From: Ricinus communis
Taxonomy: Eukaryota > Streptophyta > Magnoliopsida > Malpighiales > Euphorbiaceae
Reading direction: 5' to 3'
Length of the DNA stretch: 64,000 nucleotides
Assembly: GCF_019578655.1 (NCBI RefSeq)
Contig: NC_063261.1
Location: 20,957,626-21,021,625, forward strand
Positions 36,245 to 49,000 of this stretch are shown here, piece after piece (position 1 is the first letter of the stretch; each line of letters opens with the position of its first letter). Both the position numbers and the translations under genes were made by a program. A model generated the notes under the pieces. It was not told where the DNA came from and ran no database searches. It saw only the letters and a list, made by a program, of their open reading frames with translations.

Positions 36245-38806
36245 ATGCCGACGTGTAGTTTAGTCTCCACATATTCTCGCAAACTTTCATCTCTAGTGGA
36301 CTCCCTTTCCCTGCTGAATTCTGAAATCAAATCCTTGGTTCAACAAAGACAATACATAGAGGCCTTGAAATTGTACACCAAAAGTCCTGTTTATACTACA
36401 AGATTCACCTACCCTTCACTCCTCAAAGCCTGTGCTTCTCTTTCAAATCTTCAGTATGGAAAAACTATCCATTCAAGCATTATCACTACAGGTTTACACT
36501 CCGATCAGTATATCACTTCTTCACTTATCAACATATATGTTAAATGCGGAACTTTCACGGATGCAGTTAAAGTGTTTGATCAATTGCCTAAAAGCGGAGT
36601 ATCAGTCGATGATGTCACAATATGGAACTCTATAATTGATGGGTATTTTCGTTTTGGTCAACTTGAAGAGGGTATGGTCCAGTTTGGCCGAATGCAATCA
36701 TCAGGTATTAGGCCTGATGCCTACTCATTGTGTATTCTACTTGGTTATCGTGATGGACATGTAGGATATAAGGAAGGGAAACAAATTCATAGTTATATTG
36801 TTAGAAACATGTTGAATTTTGACCCTTTCTTGGAGACTGCACTAATTGATACATACTTTAAATGCGGAAGACCAACAGAGGCACGGTATTTGTTCAAAAA
36901 GTTGAAAGATAGGAGCAATATTGTAGCATGGAATGTGATGATTGGGGGGTTTGGAGAAAATGGATTGTGGGAGAACAGCTTGGAGTATTATTTGTTAGCC
37001 AAGACTGAGAATGTAAAAGTTGTGTCATCGTCATTTACTTGTACTTTAAGTGCTTGCGGTCAAGGTGAGTTTGTGAGTTTTGGCAAGCAGGTTCATTGTG
37101 ATGCGATCAAGGTTGGTTTTGAGGATGATCCATACGTTCATACGTCTCTTCTGACCATGTATGGAAAATGCCAGATGATTGAATCTGCAGAAAAAGTTTT
37201 TAATGAAGTACCAGATAAAGAGATTGAATTATGGAATGCACTAATCTCAGCTTATGTTGGTAATGGATATGCTTATGATGCGTTAAGAATCTACAAACAA
37301 ATGAAATTATGTACAGTTCTTTCAGATTCTTTTACAATTTTAAATGTTTTAACATCTAGCAGCATGGCTGGTTTATATGATCTTGGTAGGTTGATACATA
37401 CGGAGATAGTGAAGAGACCCCTACAAAGTAGCATTACAATACAAAGTGCATTGTTGACTATGTACTCTAAATTTGGAGATTCTAATTATGCTAATTCAAT
37501 TTTTAGTACAATGAAGGAAAGAGACGTGGTTGCATGGGGCTCTGTGATATCGGGTTTTTGCCAAAATAGGAAATACAAAGAAGCTCTGGACTTTTTCAGA
37601 GCAATGGAAGCTGATCTGGTGAAACCTGATTCTGATATTATGGCAAGCATTATCAGTGCTTGTACAGGATTAGAGAAGGTAGATTTAGGTTGCACAATAC
37701 ATGGATTTGTTATTAAAAGTGGACTGCAATTGGATGTATTTGTTGCTAGTTCACTGTTAGATATGTACTCCAAATTTGGTTTTCCAGAGAGGGCTGGAAA
37801 TATATTTTCTGATATGCCCCTTAAGAACCTTGTGGCATGGAATTCAATTATATCTTGTTACTGCCGGAATAACCTCCCAGATCTGTCCATTAATCTTTTT
37901 TCTCAAGTTCTGCGAAATGACTTGTATCCAGATTCTGTCTCCTTTACAAGTGTCCTTGCTGCTATCTCATCAGTTGCAGCACTGCTAAAAGGAAAAAGTG
38001 TACATGGATACTTGGTAAGACTTTGGATTCCATTTGATCTTCAAGTAGAGAATACATTGATTGACATGTATATCAAATGTGGATTATTGAAATATGCACA
38101 GCATATTTTTGAAAGAATTTCTGAGAAAAACTTGGTGGCATGGAATTCAATGATTGGGGGTTATGGTTCTCATGGGGAATGCTCTAAAGCAATTGAGTTA
38201 TTTGATGAGATGAGAAGTTCTGGAATTAAACCTGATGATGTTACTTTCCTTTCACTGCTGTCATCTTGCAACCATTCTGGTTTGATTGAGGAAGGCCTGC
38301 ACCTATTTGAAATGATGAAGATGAAGTTTGGAATTGAGCCTAGAATGGAGCATTATGTAAACATAGTTGATCTTTACGGTCGTGCAGGATGCCTAGGCGA
38401 TGCTTACTCTTTTGTGAAAAATATGCCTGTTGAGCCTGACAGGAGTATCTGGCTATCTTTGCTATGTTCCTGTAAAATCCATCTTAATTTAGAACTTGGA
38501 GAAATGGTAGCAAATAAACTATTAAATATGGAACCAAGCAAAGGCAGCAATTATGTCCAATTGTTGAATCTTTATGGAGAAGCTGAATTGTGGGATAGGA
38601 CAGCAAACTTACGGGCATCAATGAAAGAAAAAGGATTGAAGAAGACTCCTGGATGCAGTTGGATTGAAGTGAGAAATAAGGTTGATGTTTTCTATTCCGG
38701 GGATTGTTCATCTCCAATAACAACAGAGATCTATGATACTTTGAGCAGTCTTAAAAGAAACATGATTAAGAAAGGAGCTAAACATGGGATTATCGAGGTA
38801 TTGTAA
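36245..38806 (+). CDS. PLS-class pentatricopeptide repeat protein, E/E+ type (At2g40720-like)
   Basis: One exon of 853 residues with about 20 PPR motifs of P, L and S types from about residue 45 to 760. Recurrent signatures include WNSIIDGYFRFGQ, SSLINIYVKCG, NSMIGGYGSHGECSKAIELF and GIKPDDVTFLSLLSSCNHSG. The C-terminus has E and E+ motifs (KTPGCSWIEVRNKVDVFYSG) but no DYW deaminase. Such proteins bind organellar RNA in a sequence-specific way and usually guide C-to-U editing in mitochondria or plastids, recruiting a separate DYW partner. The N-terminus (MPTCSLVSTYSRKLSSLV) is Ser/Arg-rich with few acids, as in a targeting peptide. The frame is open to TTG at 36233, but 36245 is the first ATG in this frame. 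Two short upstream ATG frames overlap it. Synteny supports At2g40720. Confidence 0.93.
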   Translation: MPTCSLVSTYSRKLSSLVDSLSLLNSEIKSLVQQRQYIEALKLYTKSPVYTTRFTYPSLLKACASLSNLQYGKTIHSSIITTGLHSDQYITSSLINIYVKCGTFTDAVKVFDQLPKSGVSVDDVTIWNSIIDGYFRFGQLEEGMVQFGRMQSSGIRPDAYSLCILLGYRDGHVGYKEGKQIHSYIVRNMLNFDPFLETALIDTYFKCGRPTEARYLFKKLKDRSNIVAWNVMIGGFGENGLWENSLEYYLLAKTENVKVVSSSFTCTLSACGQGEFVSFGKQVHCDAIKVGFEDDPYVHTSLLTMYGKCQMIESAEKVFNEVPDKEIELWNALISAYVGNGYAYDALRIYKQMKLCTVLSDSFTILNVLTSSSMAGLYDLGRLIHTEIVKRPLQSSITIQSALLTMYSKFGDSNYANSIFSTMKERDVVAWGSVISGFCQNRKYKEALDFFRAMEADLVKPDSDIMASIISACTGLEKVDLGCTIHGFVIKSGLQLDVFVASSLLDMYSKFGFPERAGNIFSDMPLKNLVAWNSIISCYCRNNLPDLSINLFSQVLRNDLYPDSVSFTSVLAAISSVAALLKGKSVHGYLVRLWIPFDLQVENTLIDMYIKCGLLKYAQHIFERISEKNLVAWNSMIGGYGSHGECSKAIELFDEMRSSGIKPDDVTFLSLLSSCNHSGLIEEGLHLFEMMKMKFGIEPRMEHYVNIVDLYGRAGCLGDAYSFVKNMPVEPDRSIWLSLLCSCKIHLNLELGEMVANKLLNMEPSKGSNYVQLLNLYGEAELWDRTANLRASMKEKGLKKTPGCSWIEVRNKVDVFYSGDCSSPITTEIYDTLSSLKRNMIKKGAKHGIIEVL

Positions 38807-40082
38807 GAACAAAAAAATTGACAAGTTAAAGATATTTTCTTGCATTTGAGTAACTTGAAACTTAAAATTGATGCATCAGTAGGATAGTTGGAGCTGAGGT
38901 TTTGCTGCAGAACTTGAAAATAATGTTAAAGAGGAGAAGAATGCAGCTCAGAAAAGGTATCTACTGTATTTTGTGTTGCAGAAATCAAGGGAATGGTAGA
39001 CAGTGATAGCACAGTCTGAGGGACCTAGATGGTTGCCTTCTTCGAAAAATGGTACCAACGACGTCATTCTGTGGGTTCATGTCTTGTACTATAGGACTTG
39101 TCTGGTATTTGAAGCACCGAGTATATGTTATTTCAATGGCACTCACATTACTGTGGTGATATGTGAAGTGGGTCTTTCCATTCGATGGGAATCACCAATT
39201 GGGCAGTGACCTTCAGGCTGTTAAGATCCCGCTTGTTCTTTTTGCCATTAGAAGTGGTGTTCCATGCACTTCATCAGAAGTTTACCACTTTTCCTTGCAA
39301 TAACAGTGCTGCTCTCAATTGCTTGGATTGGATATATGGTCTATTTTTCCCTTTCATTCTTTTGGTCCCCAAAACTCCTTTCTGCCCTTTTGGCATCATG
39401 TAAAGCTTTCCACTATCATACACTCATGATAAGCTCAAAAAATGTAGTTTCAGTATCTAAAAGCAAGCACCGATTAAGAGCTCATTTTCTGCAGTGTAAT
39501 GAAAAACAATGTGTGAGGTTTATGCTTTCTTTTTTGTTACTGCATCAAAGTAAACACGTCTGTTGAATCAATATAGCATTACCATGTGTCTTACGCGGCT
39601 AGAGCTGCCAAATTTATGACAATACCACCGCTTCTCATGAATGCCATTTAGATATCATTCACCAGAAATATACAGTTTTGGTATTCCAGTAAAAGATGAT
39701 CCCAATTACAGACAAGCAAGAAAACAACAAAAATTTTATATTTCTTTAAGTAAACTGAACAAGAGTGATATCACATTCCAACAGTCTATGAGCTTAGTAA
39801 TTATATGCTCCATCTGAAAGCGAATTTGCTGCAAAATCTAATTTACGCTACAAAGCAGTCCAGCAGACAACACTTCCCTCAAAAAGAATCAAGTACAAAC
39901 AACTTTTTGTAGAAAAGAATGATAATACAACTCAAATACTATATTGGGAGAAAGTAGCAGATACAACTCGAGGCAAAAGGAACTCCACTGTATTAATGTG
40001 AAGTACCACTCACCACAAAAGAAAAGAAAAAAACATTTACAGATTTTTTTCCCTTGTCTTCTTTAAGTTCTCTCTCACTAAA
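38807..40082. other. convergent 3' spacer
   Basis: Probable 3' UTRs of the PPR gene and of the SCY1-like gene. Frames at 39003-39566 overlap one another and carry no known domain. I see no gene. Confidence 0.5.
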
Positions 40083-43000
40083 TTACATCCCAGATGAGGA
40101 TGTCCGGTTTATCCTTTGTGCACCTAACTTTAGAGCAGCAGGTTTAGTTCCCCGGCCTCTTCCAGCTGATAATGGTTTGGCTTTTGTAGTAGGTGGAGGA
40201 GCAGCGATTGCAGCCCAGGGATCATCATCATCAGCTGCTGAGGCTGCTCTAACATTCAAAGGTTTTGATGTTGTTTTTGGAGCAGGGGCAGCTATGGAAC
40301 CCCACAAATCATCATCTTCATCCTTTGTCACCTTTACTGCATTTTTAGGTCGTAGACCTGTGGCTCAGGAAGTGAAACAGATACTCATGAAGCAGACTTG
40401 AATCTCTCTTCAAACAATACAATATTAACTAAAAGCCAAATGTGTTCATATAGCAAAGTGCATGACAAAAAGTGCACAGTTATAAACACTTCACTGAGGA
40501 ACCGCTGGATATATCATACCACAGATAATCCAGCAATGTGAATACAAGTTCCTTCTCTTCATGGATGGTCAAGAGGTTCCACTCTTATTTTTCAATCACT
40601 CCTAATGCCAGTTTCCTACAAAATTGCTCTCCTCAAGCAATTTATTTCAGCATCTCTTTGAGTTACTAATTACTCATCCCCCAAAGCAATCCAACTCAAT
40701 CATGCACACTTGAAAATGGAAACTCAAATTGATCATCTAATGCCTAGGATCATCCAGTTCCAGATGGTCAAATCATTTACTCTAGGACCTTTTACAATTT
40801 AATCAGTAGCTATATAAATGGTTGTATTTACCTTGTTGTCTTGGCTGTGAAACTGGTTGTGAGACAGGCCGCTTTTGAGCAGCTTGAATGTTAGCAAGAG
40901 CTGGAGAGGGCTTTGGCTCTTCAAGGGGTTCAATATCATCCCACCCATCTTTGTCGCTATCATGCTCTTCCTGAGTTCCATTTTCAATTTCTCCCCAGCC
41001 ATCTGTTGAGGTAGGAGAGCCCGGTACTGGTTGATCAGCAAAGTCCGTGCTCGAATTTACACGGATCGGTGCTGCACTTGGAGTATCTAATACTGAGATT
41101 GCAACAAAAAATCAATATCAGATGCGAAACTACTCAATTAATGAATCAGCACATAAACTGGCGAGATGCAATGATCCATTCAATGTGCTAATTGATCAGT
41201 AGAAGTAATTATCCTCCCTTCACAAAATTAGAAAAAAAAAAAGAAAAAAAACGACATTTTAGATTATTTTACCTATAACAGTAGCCAAAGTCACTTTGCT
41301 ACTAAAAAATTTTCTACTGAACCCATTTATCTACTTCCCAACTGCATTATCAAATATCAGCTCTTGGTGATATTTTAACTCAAAAAATTTTCCTTTGGAC
41401 AAATTGGCATGTCCACTAAGAAAAGCAATCATCATCACAAGTACTTCCATCTCTAATTATTGGTACCTCTATAATAGAAACTTTTCCTTCATTCATAGAA
41501 AGTATTAAATAAGATATCAAGACCCATACCTGAACTGGCATTGGAGGCTGTAGAAATTAAAGGTGCATCAGAATTTACAGGAGCAAGTGAGGCTTGTTCA
41601 GATGGTTTGCCCTTCAGAGTCAAGGAGCTCATGGCCCACCTGGAAAATAAATGTTTTCAGACTCGGGCAAAAATTACAGAGGGAGTGAAAGAATTACAGT
41701 GAAATATGTTCCAAATACAACCTGACAGCAATCCACTTACCAATGGAATTAGGGATCAATGTAAATAAAAACTAAGTGAGAGAAAACAGAAAAAGCAAAA
41801 CACTTGATATTCCATAACCACTTAATCCAGTGACATAAACTTGGAAGATTCAATAGAATCCGCATGCAAGTTGCCCCAAATGAAAAAGCTATATACTGAC
41901 ATTCACCAATTCATCACAAGAAAAAAGATATACCTTGTTCAAAATTCTGTCCTTTAATTTTTTCTGGTCAAGAAGGACCAATTGATATGCAATGTAGACT
42001 CAAAGGAGTAATTTCTGGAGCACTCTAAATCAAAACATATAAGATCCAAAATAATATATTTGAAAATTTATAACAGTGCTCCAGAAAGAAAGGATTCAGA
42101 GGCTTAGAAAAGTGGGAGAATGGTTACAGAAACAATATTGAAAATCGAGGGATTGGCTAATTCAGTACTTAAATCCCTGTTTTGGTGGGAATCAGCACTA
42201 ACTGCATTTTAATGTATTCGAATATGAAAAAATCCAAAATAAACTCACCCGAGTAAACTTGCATTTCCTGGAATTGATGAAATCCCCAGAGTTGTAGCTG
42301 CACTGGTATCTCCTGCATTTGTCTACACACAACCAAAGAAAGGAAAAGAATCTGTATAAACAAAATACTATGCAATAGCAAATGTACCATATCTCAATGA
42401 ATCTGAACAGATCATCACTTTGACATATGACCGAGGACATCATTGAGTGGGAAACCAAAAGGAGAAAAGACAGGCAGCAGAATGTAGTGGAAACATGTAA
42501 GTTCAGGTTACAGGTCCTTATACCATATGCTATATGCATGTTTGAAGACGTTCAATCAAACTTTTCTACCCTATAAGATTCTACCCTATAAGAGACGTAA
42601 TACCAGAAGACTTATGCTCAAACCATATTATTAGCATAAGCTATCATCAAGCAGGTTGGTGCTAGAGTTCCCATAACAGCCACCAGCATAAGAATAGGAC
42701 TACGTGCCAAACTGGAATTCGTGAACTCTGACAGGCCATATTTAAATTGAATGTGAGAGATGCTACAGCACAAACAACTGAACTTATGCCCTCTGACAGG
42801 GCATGTGAAAATTCAATGTGAGAGATACTACACCACAAACAGCTGTTTCACAAGGTATAGCATGGATCATCGAGGTTCAGAAAAAGTAGAATTTGGTGTA
42901 TAGCTTAATATTCTTAGGACTTGACATGCAATTTGCGGTAGTATCTTAGATTTCTACATGCACATGCTGAAAACGGAAAGCACGTCAAATTATAGAAGAA

Positions 43001-46000
43001 AAAGAAGAATTCAAAGACGCACCTTTTCATGATACTGCTTGACTATTTGCAGGAATTGTTCAACAGCCTGAAATGCTTTTGATCGAACATCGCTGTTCAA
43101 AAAAAAAAGAAAGAGAGCAGTCTTTCATCCATATTGAAAGTAAATAACTAACGAGGTGTAATCCTCCACAATAGAAAAGAGTGTAAATAATTCATGGGAA
43201 ATATGACCTGTCACCATCAATGGTAAGAACAACAACATTTGGAAGAATTCGAGTTGCAATCTCATTGATGTCATAATAAGAACTCGTGGCACACAAAGCC
43301 ATTATTCCTGCCATGTTAGCAGTTCACACTGATCAGTTTTTTTACCTAGGATAAAAGTATACGATTACTCCTACTAAGTACATTAATAAAATAGGCATAT
43401 ATGATGGGTAGACAATGTTTAAAACCATAGAACAAGAAAGAAGGCTAGAAATATACCAGAAAAACCTTTTTGCAACAAAAATATATAGCAAACAATAAAT
43501 AAAGAGATTGAATACTTGTACCTGCTCCTCTGGCAGGAGAAAATGTATCACGCAATGCACGGACTGTAAAAGCATTAATAAGCACTCTCTTCCTTGTCTG
43601 CATTGTAATATGCACCACATCAGATAACATTTCCACATAAAACAATCTAATCAATCCCTATTTATGACAAAGGAAATCATATAATAAATCATGACAACTG
43701 ACTCATACTTACCCCTTCATTCAGGAAGCTAGCAATATTCCCAAGTAATATGGTGGTGTTTGTTCTAATGGCAGGCTCTTCATCAACCTACAAGAGCATA
43801 CAATGTGTAATCACAAACTGCAAAACAAAAGTTCGATATTCAAGAATGAAAATAAAAGGAAACTAAGTTACTAAACCGCATCAAAAGGTACAGAACCGAA
43901 ATTAATATGGCAATAAAGTCTAAATGATGAACTTATAAACCAAATCTGACAGAAGTCTATGTTATCAAAAAGTAAATAACTAAATACCTGTAACTTCGAA
44001 AGATACTTCAACAAGGTGCCTGAAATGGTACGTTGAGAAAGCTGCAAGATCAGATCAAACAGAAGAACATTCAGGATGGAGTCGGCAACCACAGTTAAGT
44101 TATCCAATTGAGATAGGATCATACGATAATCAATAAGCCAATTTAGATGGGCAGCATAAAATCAAACAAAAGCACAAGATGCAAGACTTGTGATTAAAAC
44201 ATAGCATGAAGAAGTGTGATTTGTGAGCAACAAGGAACCATATTGCAACACAATTACACAAACCATAACATATAATCCATTCAGCAAAAGGCCCACATTC
44301 TCAATCACTCAGGACCAGTAATAAAACTCATTCTCTTAGTTTTTTTTGCTCCATCTAGGTCCCTACATTCATCAAATTAAATATCTGTCAAACATTTTAA
44401 CCCCTTGCTCTGCTTTCTTTCCTTCAAGCATGCCTTTACCGAGTCCGCAATAATGAAAAATTGCTATGCTCTTACCATGACATAAAGCATCATAAGTAAC
44501 ATTCTCATATCATATAGAAGCCCCCAGTAAGTGCTTCGAGTTCAAGCACATCTCTGAATACCCATCCCATAGCTACTTTTGCATTGCTGGTCATAATCTG
44601 CTATTCCTATATCAGCATATCACTTCTCAAATCATATCCTTTCCAGGCCACTTGATAAGCATAAAGACTTTCCAGATTCTGTTCCTTTCCAGACCACCTG
44701 ATAGAGCAAAAAGACCCTCTAGAATCTCTCCTTAATTTGACAAGTTAAGACCTACCTACAGATGCTCAAAAAGTACTCCTCTTCTTCCATGATGATAATT
44801 CTACTCGCAACATCATAATCTCAGAGAGGATACTCAATCTTAAACTGAGAAACTTCCAAATATAATGAATAAAAAATCTACATTTAAAACAACCAACTAC
44901 CAAACATTTTGGATAAGCTATTATCATATTAATCTTATTATTCAGATAAGGGGTTACGAGAGAAGGATTCCAAAACCGATAGGGACATGCAACAGAAATA
45001 AATGGATAATCAAATCTGACTATTACAAAAATACTAACAAGATCTAGAAGTCACATTAATAGAACAACGAGGAATTACATATAGTTATCAAACATTATTA
45101 AAAAGCAAAGATACAATGCAAAAGTATCAAAAGTACCTTGGGTGCCAAAACAAGCATCGATTTCAGGGTCAATTCACGGAGAAAAGCAGATGTATCAGAA
45201 AACCCAGTAGCGACATGAGGATAGACCTAGTCACAATAACTCCAAATAAGAGATATAGAATTTACAAACGCTTCCAAAGTAAAGCTAATTCGCTTAAATC
45301 AAAGGGAACAATGAAGTAACTGTCCTTTAAACACTAACTGCTTACTTGCTCATCAACAACTTGTGCTGATAATGACTCTCCATATTGATCTATATGCTGC
45401 AAAAGACTGACTCGAATGGCACGGTCATTTGAGGCAAACAGCTTCACTATTGTTGGCAATACCTATAAATAGAAGCAAGGGGAAAAAGCTTATCCCTGTC
45501 AGAAGAAAATAAAATGCCAGTTATAAGAGCATATGCTCACAAAAGAAAAAAGAAAAGGAAAGAAAAAAGAATATGACCTTAGCACTAAATTCTTCAGCCG
45601 AAAGCCAAGAACCCATTTTCAACAATGCAGTCAAAGCAGGGGCAGCAGCAGAACCAAATTCGAGGGAAGAAGCTAATAGAGGAAGCAGCTGTAAATACAC
45701 AAGATAAAATGACAATGGGAAAGGCGTGGAGTAACACCTAATCTAAACATTACACATGACTTTTCCCACCTTTTTCAGCACAATTTGGCGAGGTAGCTGC
45801 TCTGCTAAATTTGGAAGTTTGCGGAAAAAGGTATCCTTCTCAACACTGTCTTTCAAAGTAAGAATTTCCATGAAATGTATAGTGTCGACCAACTTATTTT
45901 GAAAGTATTCTGCCAATAAACCAGTTGCAAACTTTAGTAATGAGGGAAAAGAAGAGCATGAAGATGAAAGCTTCCAAAGAACCAAAACACATAAAGAGAC

Positions 46001-49000
46001 ACAGACATCTCACTCGATGAAATCCTTTTGAACGTGAGATATATTTGTAAGCATAAAAAATAAATAGATGAAGGCAAACATCTTACTATAGATATCGGTT
46101 ACAAATAATTGTTGTCTGTCTAGAAAATAACCTCATTTGATATACATGTATAGTTAATATAGGAATGAGGCTTTCATTGTGTAAACAAGAAGATCTTCCA
46201 TGTTATAATCTCCTAATTTCTCTCTTGTTAGGAAGCAAGATCAAATAATGTTCCTTCATGCACATACTGAAAATTGAACATGCATTTCTCTCCTTTCTCC
46301 AAAAGCCAACAGAAGCATACAAAAATGGCCAGAACAGCAGCCTAAGCATATAGCTATAAAAGTTAAATGCACAATAATGACCTATTTGTTTACTAATCTC
46401 AGTGAATGAAATTTTGGCTTCAATAAAATATTGTACAAAGACCTTCCACAATTATTTTCATTTAAGAAAGAAAGGTATCTTGCAATAAGTAACATTTTCA
46501 AAGATTTACACTTTACTGGTGAAAACCTGAAGGACCAACAATCACCTAAATAAAACATAACAAAGTACAGTTAACAACATGTCTAAAGTCATTGACCATA
46601 CAAATACAGAATGTTCCATGTTAGACAGTAAGTGAAACAACAAGAATTACAATAGACTAAAAACTGATAAAAGAAATAATCTCATACTAACTCTATGTAG
46701 GCCTATGAATTTCATAAAGATACAATGAACTCAAAATAAGAACCCACCACCGTTTTCTATAAGCTTTGAGGTATTCATCCTGCGAGAGGGCATAGAGCTT
46801 AGTAGCCGCTGGTAATCCTGAAGCAGCGACTGTAATGCAAGAAAATACACAGATGCAAAATAAAATGAATACTCAGATGAAATCCAAGCAACTTATGAAA
46901 ACATGATGAAATGCACACACAGAAACCAAGAAAACGAATCTGATACTATCAGATTTTCAAACTGAATAAATATATTAAACACTTTGGTGAAGTAGTTTAA
47001 GAAATGAAAAGAAGAAAGAAGAGGACCAAGATCTCAGATCCAGAAACATCCAATAAATACTCATGAATTCATCTTTGACATAGAAGGCAAACCTTTGGAA
47101 TAGAACCAGTGTTGCGAAGCTCCTCTGTTTTCCCTAACTTCATTCCAGAAAAGAGTTCATAAATAAAACAACCTACCAATTAACAACAAAAAAGCAGAAG
47201 AAAATGATTAGCTCAAGCACTCAACCTGTATTGGGAAAAAATGAAGAAAAAGAACATAATCCTCCATATAGAGAAAAAATTTTACACACACTACAGTTAA
47301 AAAATGTTAGATCACAAAGTTCATCCCACATTTTCTAAAATTCAGTTGCAAGTGGAAAGTTAAATAATGCAGAATGTTAATAGGGGTACACAATGGCAAA
47401 AGTATAATCCACCAAAATATGCAATATAGGGAGTTAAAAATGTGGAATAAAATATAAACAACAAAAGGAAAAAATAAAACCAAAGGGAACCAAAAAATGG
47501 AGACAGATTCAAAGTCACTTCTTTAGCAACTTCTCCTCTTTGGTCTATGGAACAACCCATGACCGCAAGTGAAGTCACAAGCGTGTTTTCCTATAAAAAA
47601 ATAAAATATTAGGCGACGAGAAGTTTTCTAAGGAAATTGATCACATGGTTCTCAAGGAATACAAGAAATAAAGAAGCCATTGCACTTTATGTAACAAATT
47701 CAAATCAGAGAAAATTCTATACATGTAGGTTCAATATCATGGTCAAAGCAGCTAGAATCTTTTTGTAGAAAAATAATGTTTAAGTTCAATAATTATAAGA
47801 AAAAAATTACATTAGAACAGTTTACAGCAAAATACAACTATTTGCAGAAAACCAGAGCAACAAGAACTTACCCAAACCCCAAGAATCAATGGCCCAAGTT
47901 GGAGATTTTCTGATGGAAACCCAGTCAGACTTAACTAACTCCATCGGTTTGTATTGTGTTCCAATAAGCCATTCATATTGCTGATGGAAAAAGAATCAAC
48001 TTAAATAAAACAAATAATATGTGTAATGCATCCAATTCTAACCACTGCATAGTCAGTCTCATAAAGAAATCCGCAATGAACCATAAAACAGCACCAAGAA
48101 GTAACAGCAAATAGAATACAATTTAGTATTCATCATCACAAAGAAAGTACTAGTTGCGAAAAGAACAATTGTGCTAAAAAGTGTATATGTAAGTATTAAG
48201 TGAAACATTTCACTTATAAAAACAAAAAATGGAGGCTGACAGAGTAATACAAGTTCCAGAACCCAAATTACTCAAACAAAATTCCAGGAGGGAGAAAAGA
48301 AATGGAAGAGAGCTGATCGCTAATGTTATTTAATACGCAAAAAACAGAGTTTTCTTCCGAAATGAGGTTCAGCAGTTATTAAGTATGCAACAAACTAATG
48401 TATGCTACACAGTAGGAGATAAAAAAATGCTTTAATTGCTCACTCCCAAATTGATTACCAGCATAGGACCAGTTGCAGTTTCATTATTCCCATCAAATTC
48501 GGATAGAACATCAAAAGCATGCAGCTTCCAATCTAGAGTTGGTGTGACAACAATACTGGCCATGCAGACATTACCATGAACCTGTGTCCAGAGAAAAGGA
48601 GAAAATATTTTAAGAATTCGAAAATAAAAGAAAGAAAGTAAGAAGGAAAGAGAAAGTAGACTATGCTATTATTCAATAGTGATATATTAAGCAGTTAAGA
48701 ATACTTACAAGTTTGCAATCATTATTTAGAAAGCTCACAGCTTTAGCTATCTGGTGGAGCCCCCAAGCATAATACTCATCCCTGCCAGCAAAATAATTAT
48801 AAGAAGTAAAAATTGGTAATAGAAAGAATAAACTCATAGGTAATTGATGGCTTGGAATAGCTCTAAAGTCTAAACAGACCCAATGATGAAAAAAGATCCA
48901 ATCGAATCTCAATTAGTTTGAGCAATTGTAGTTAAGGCTTACATGGGCCATGTTTGTGATTCAAGCTTTTAACAATTATATGTAATATAAGTTTCTACCA

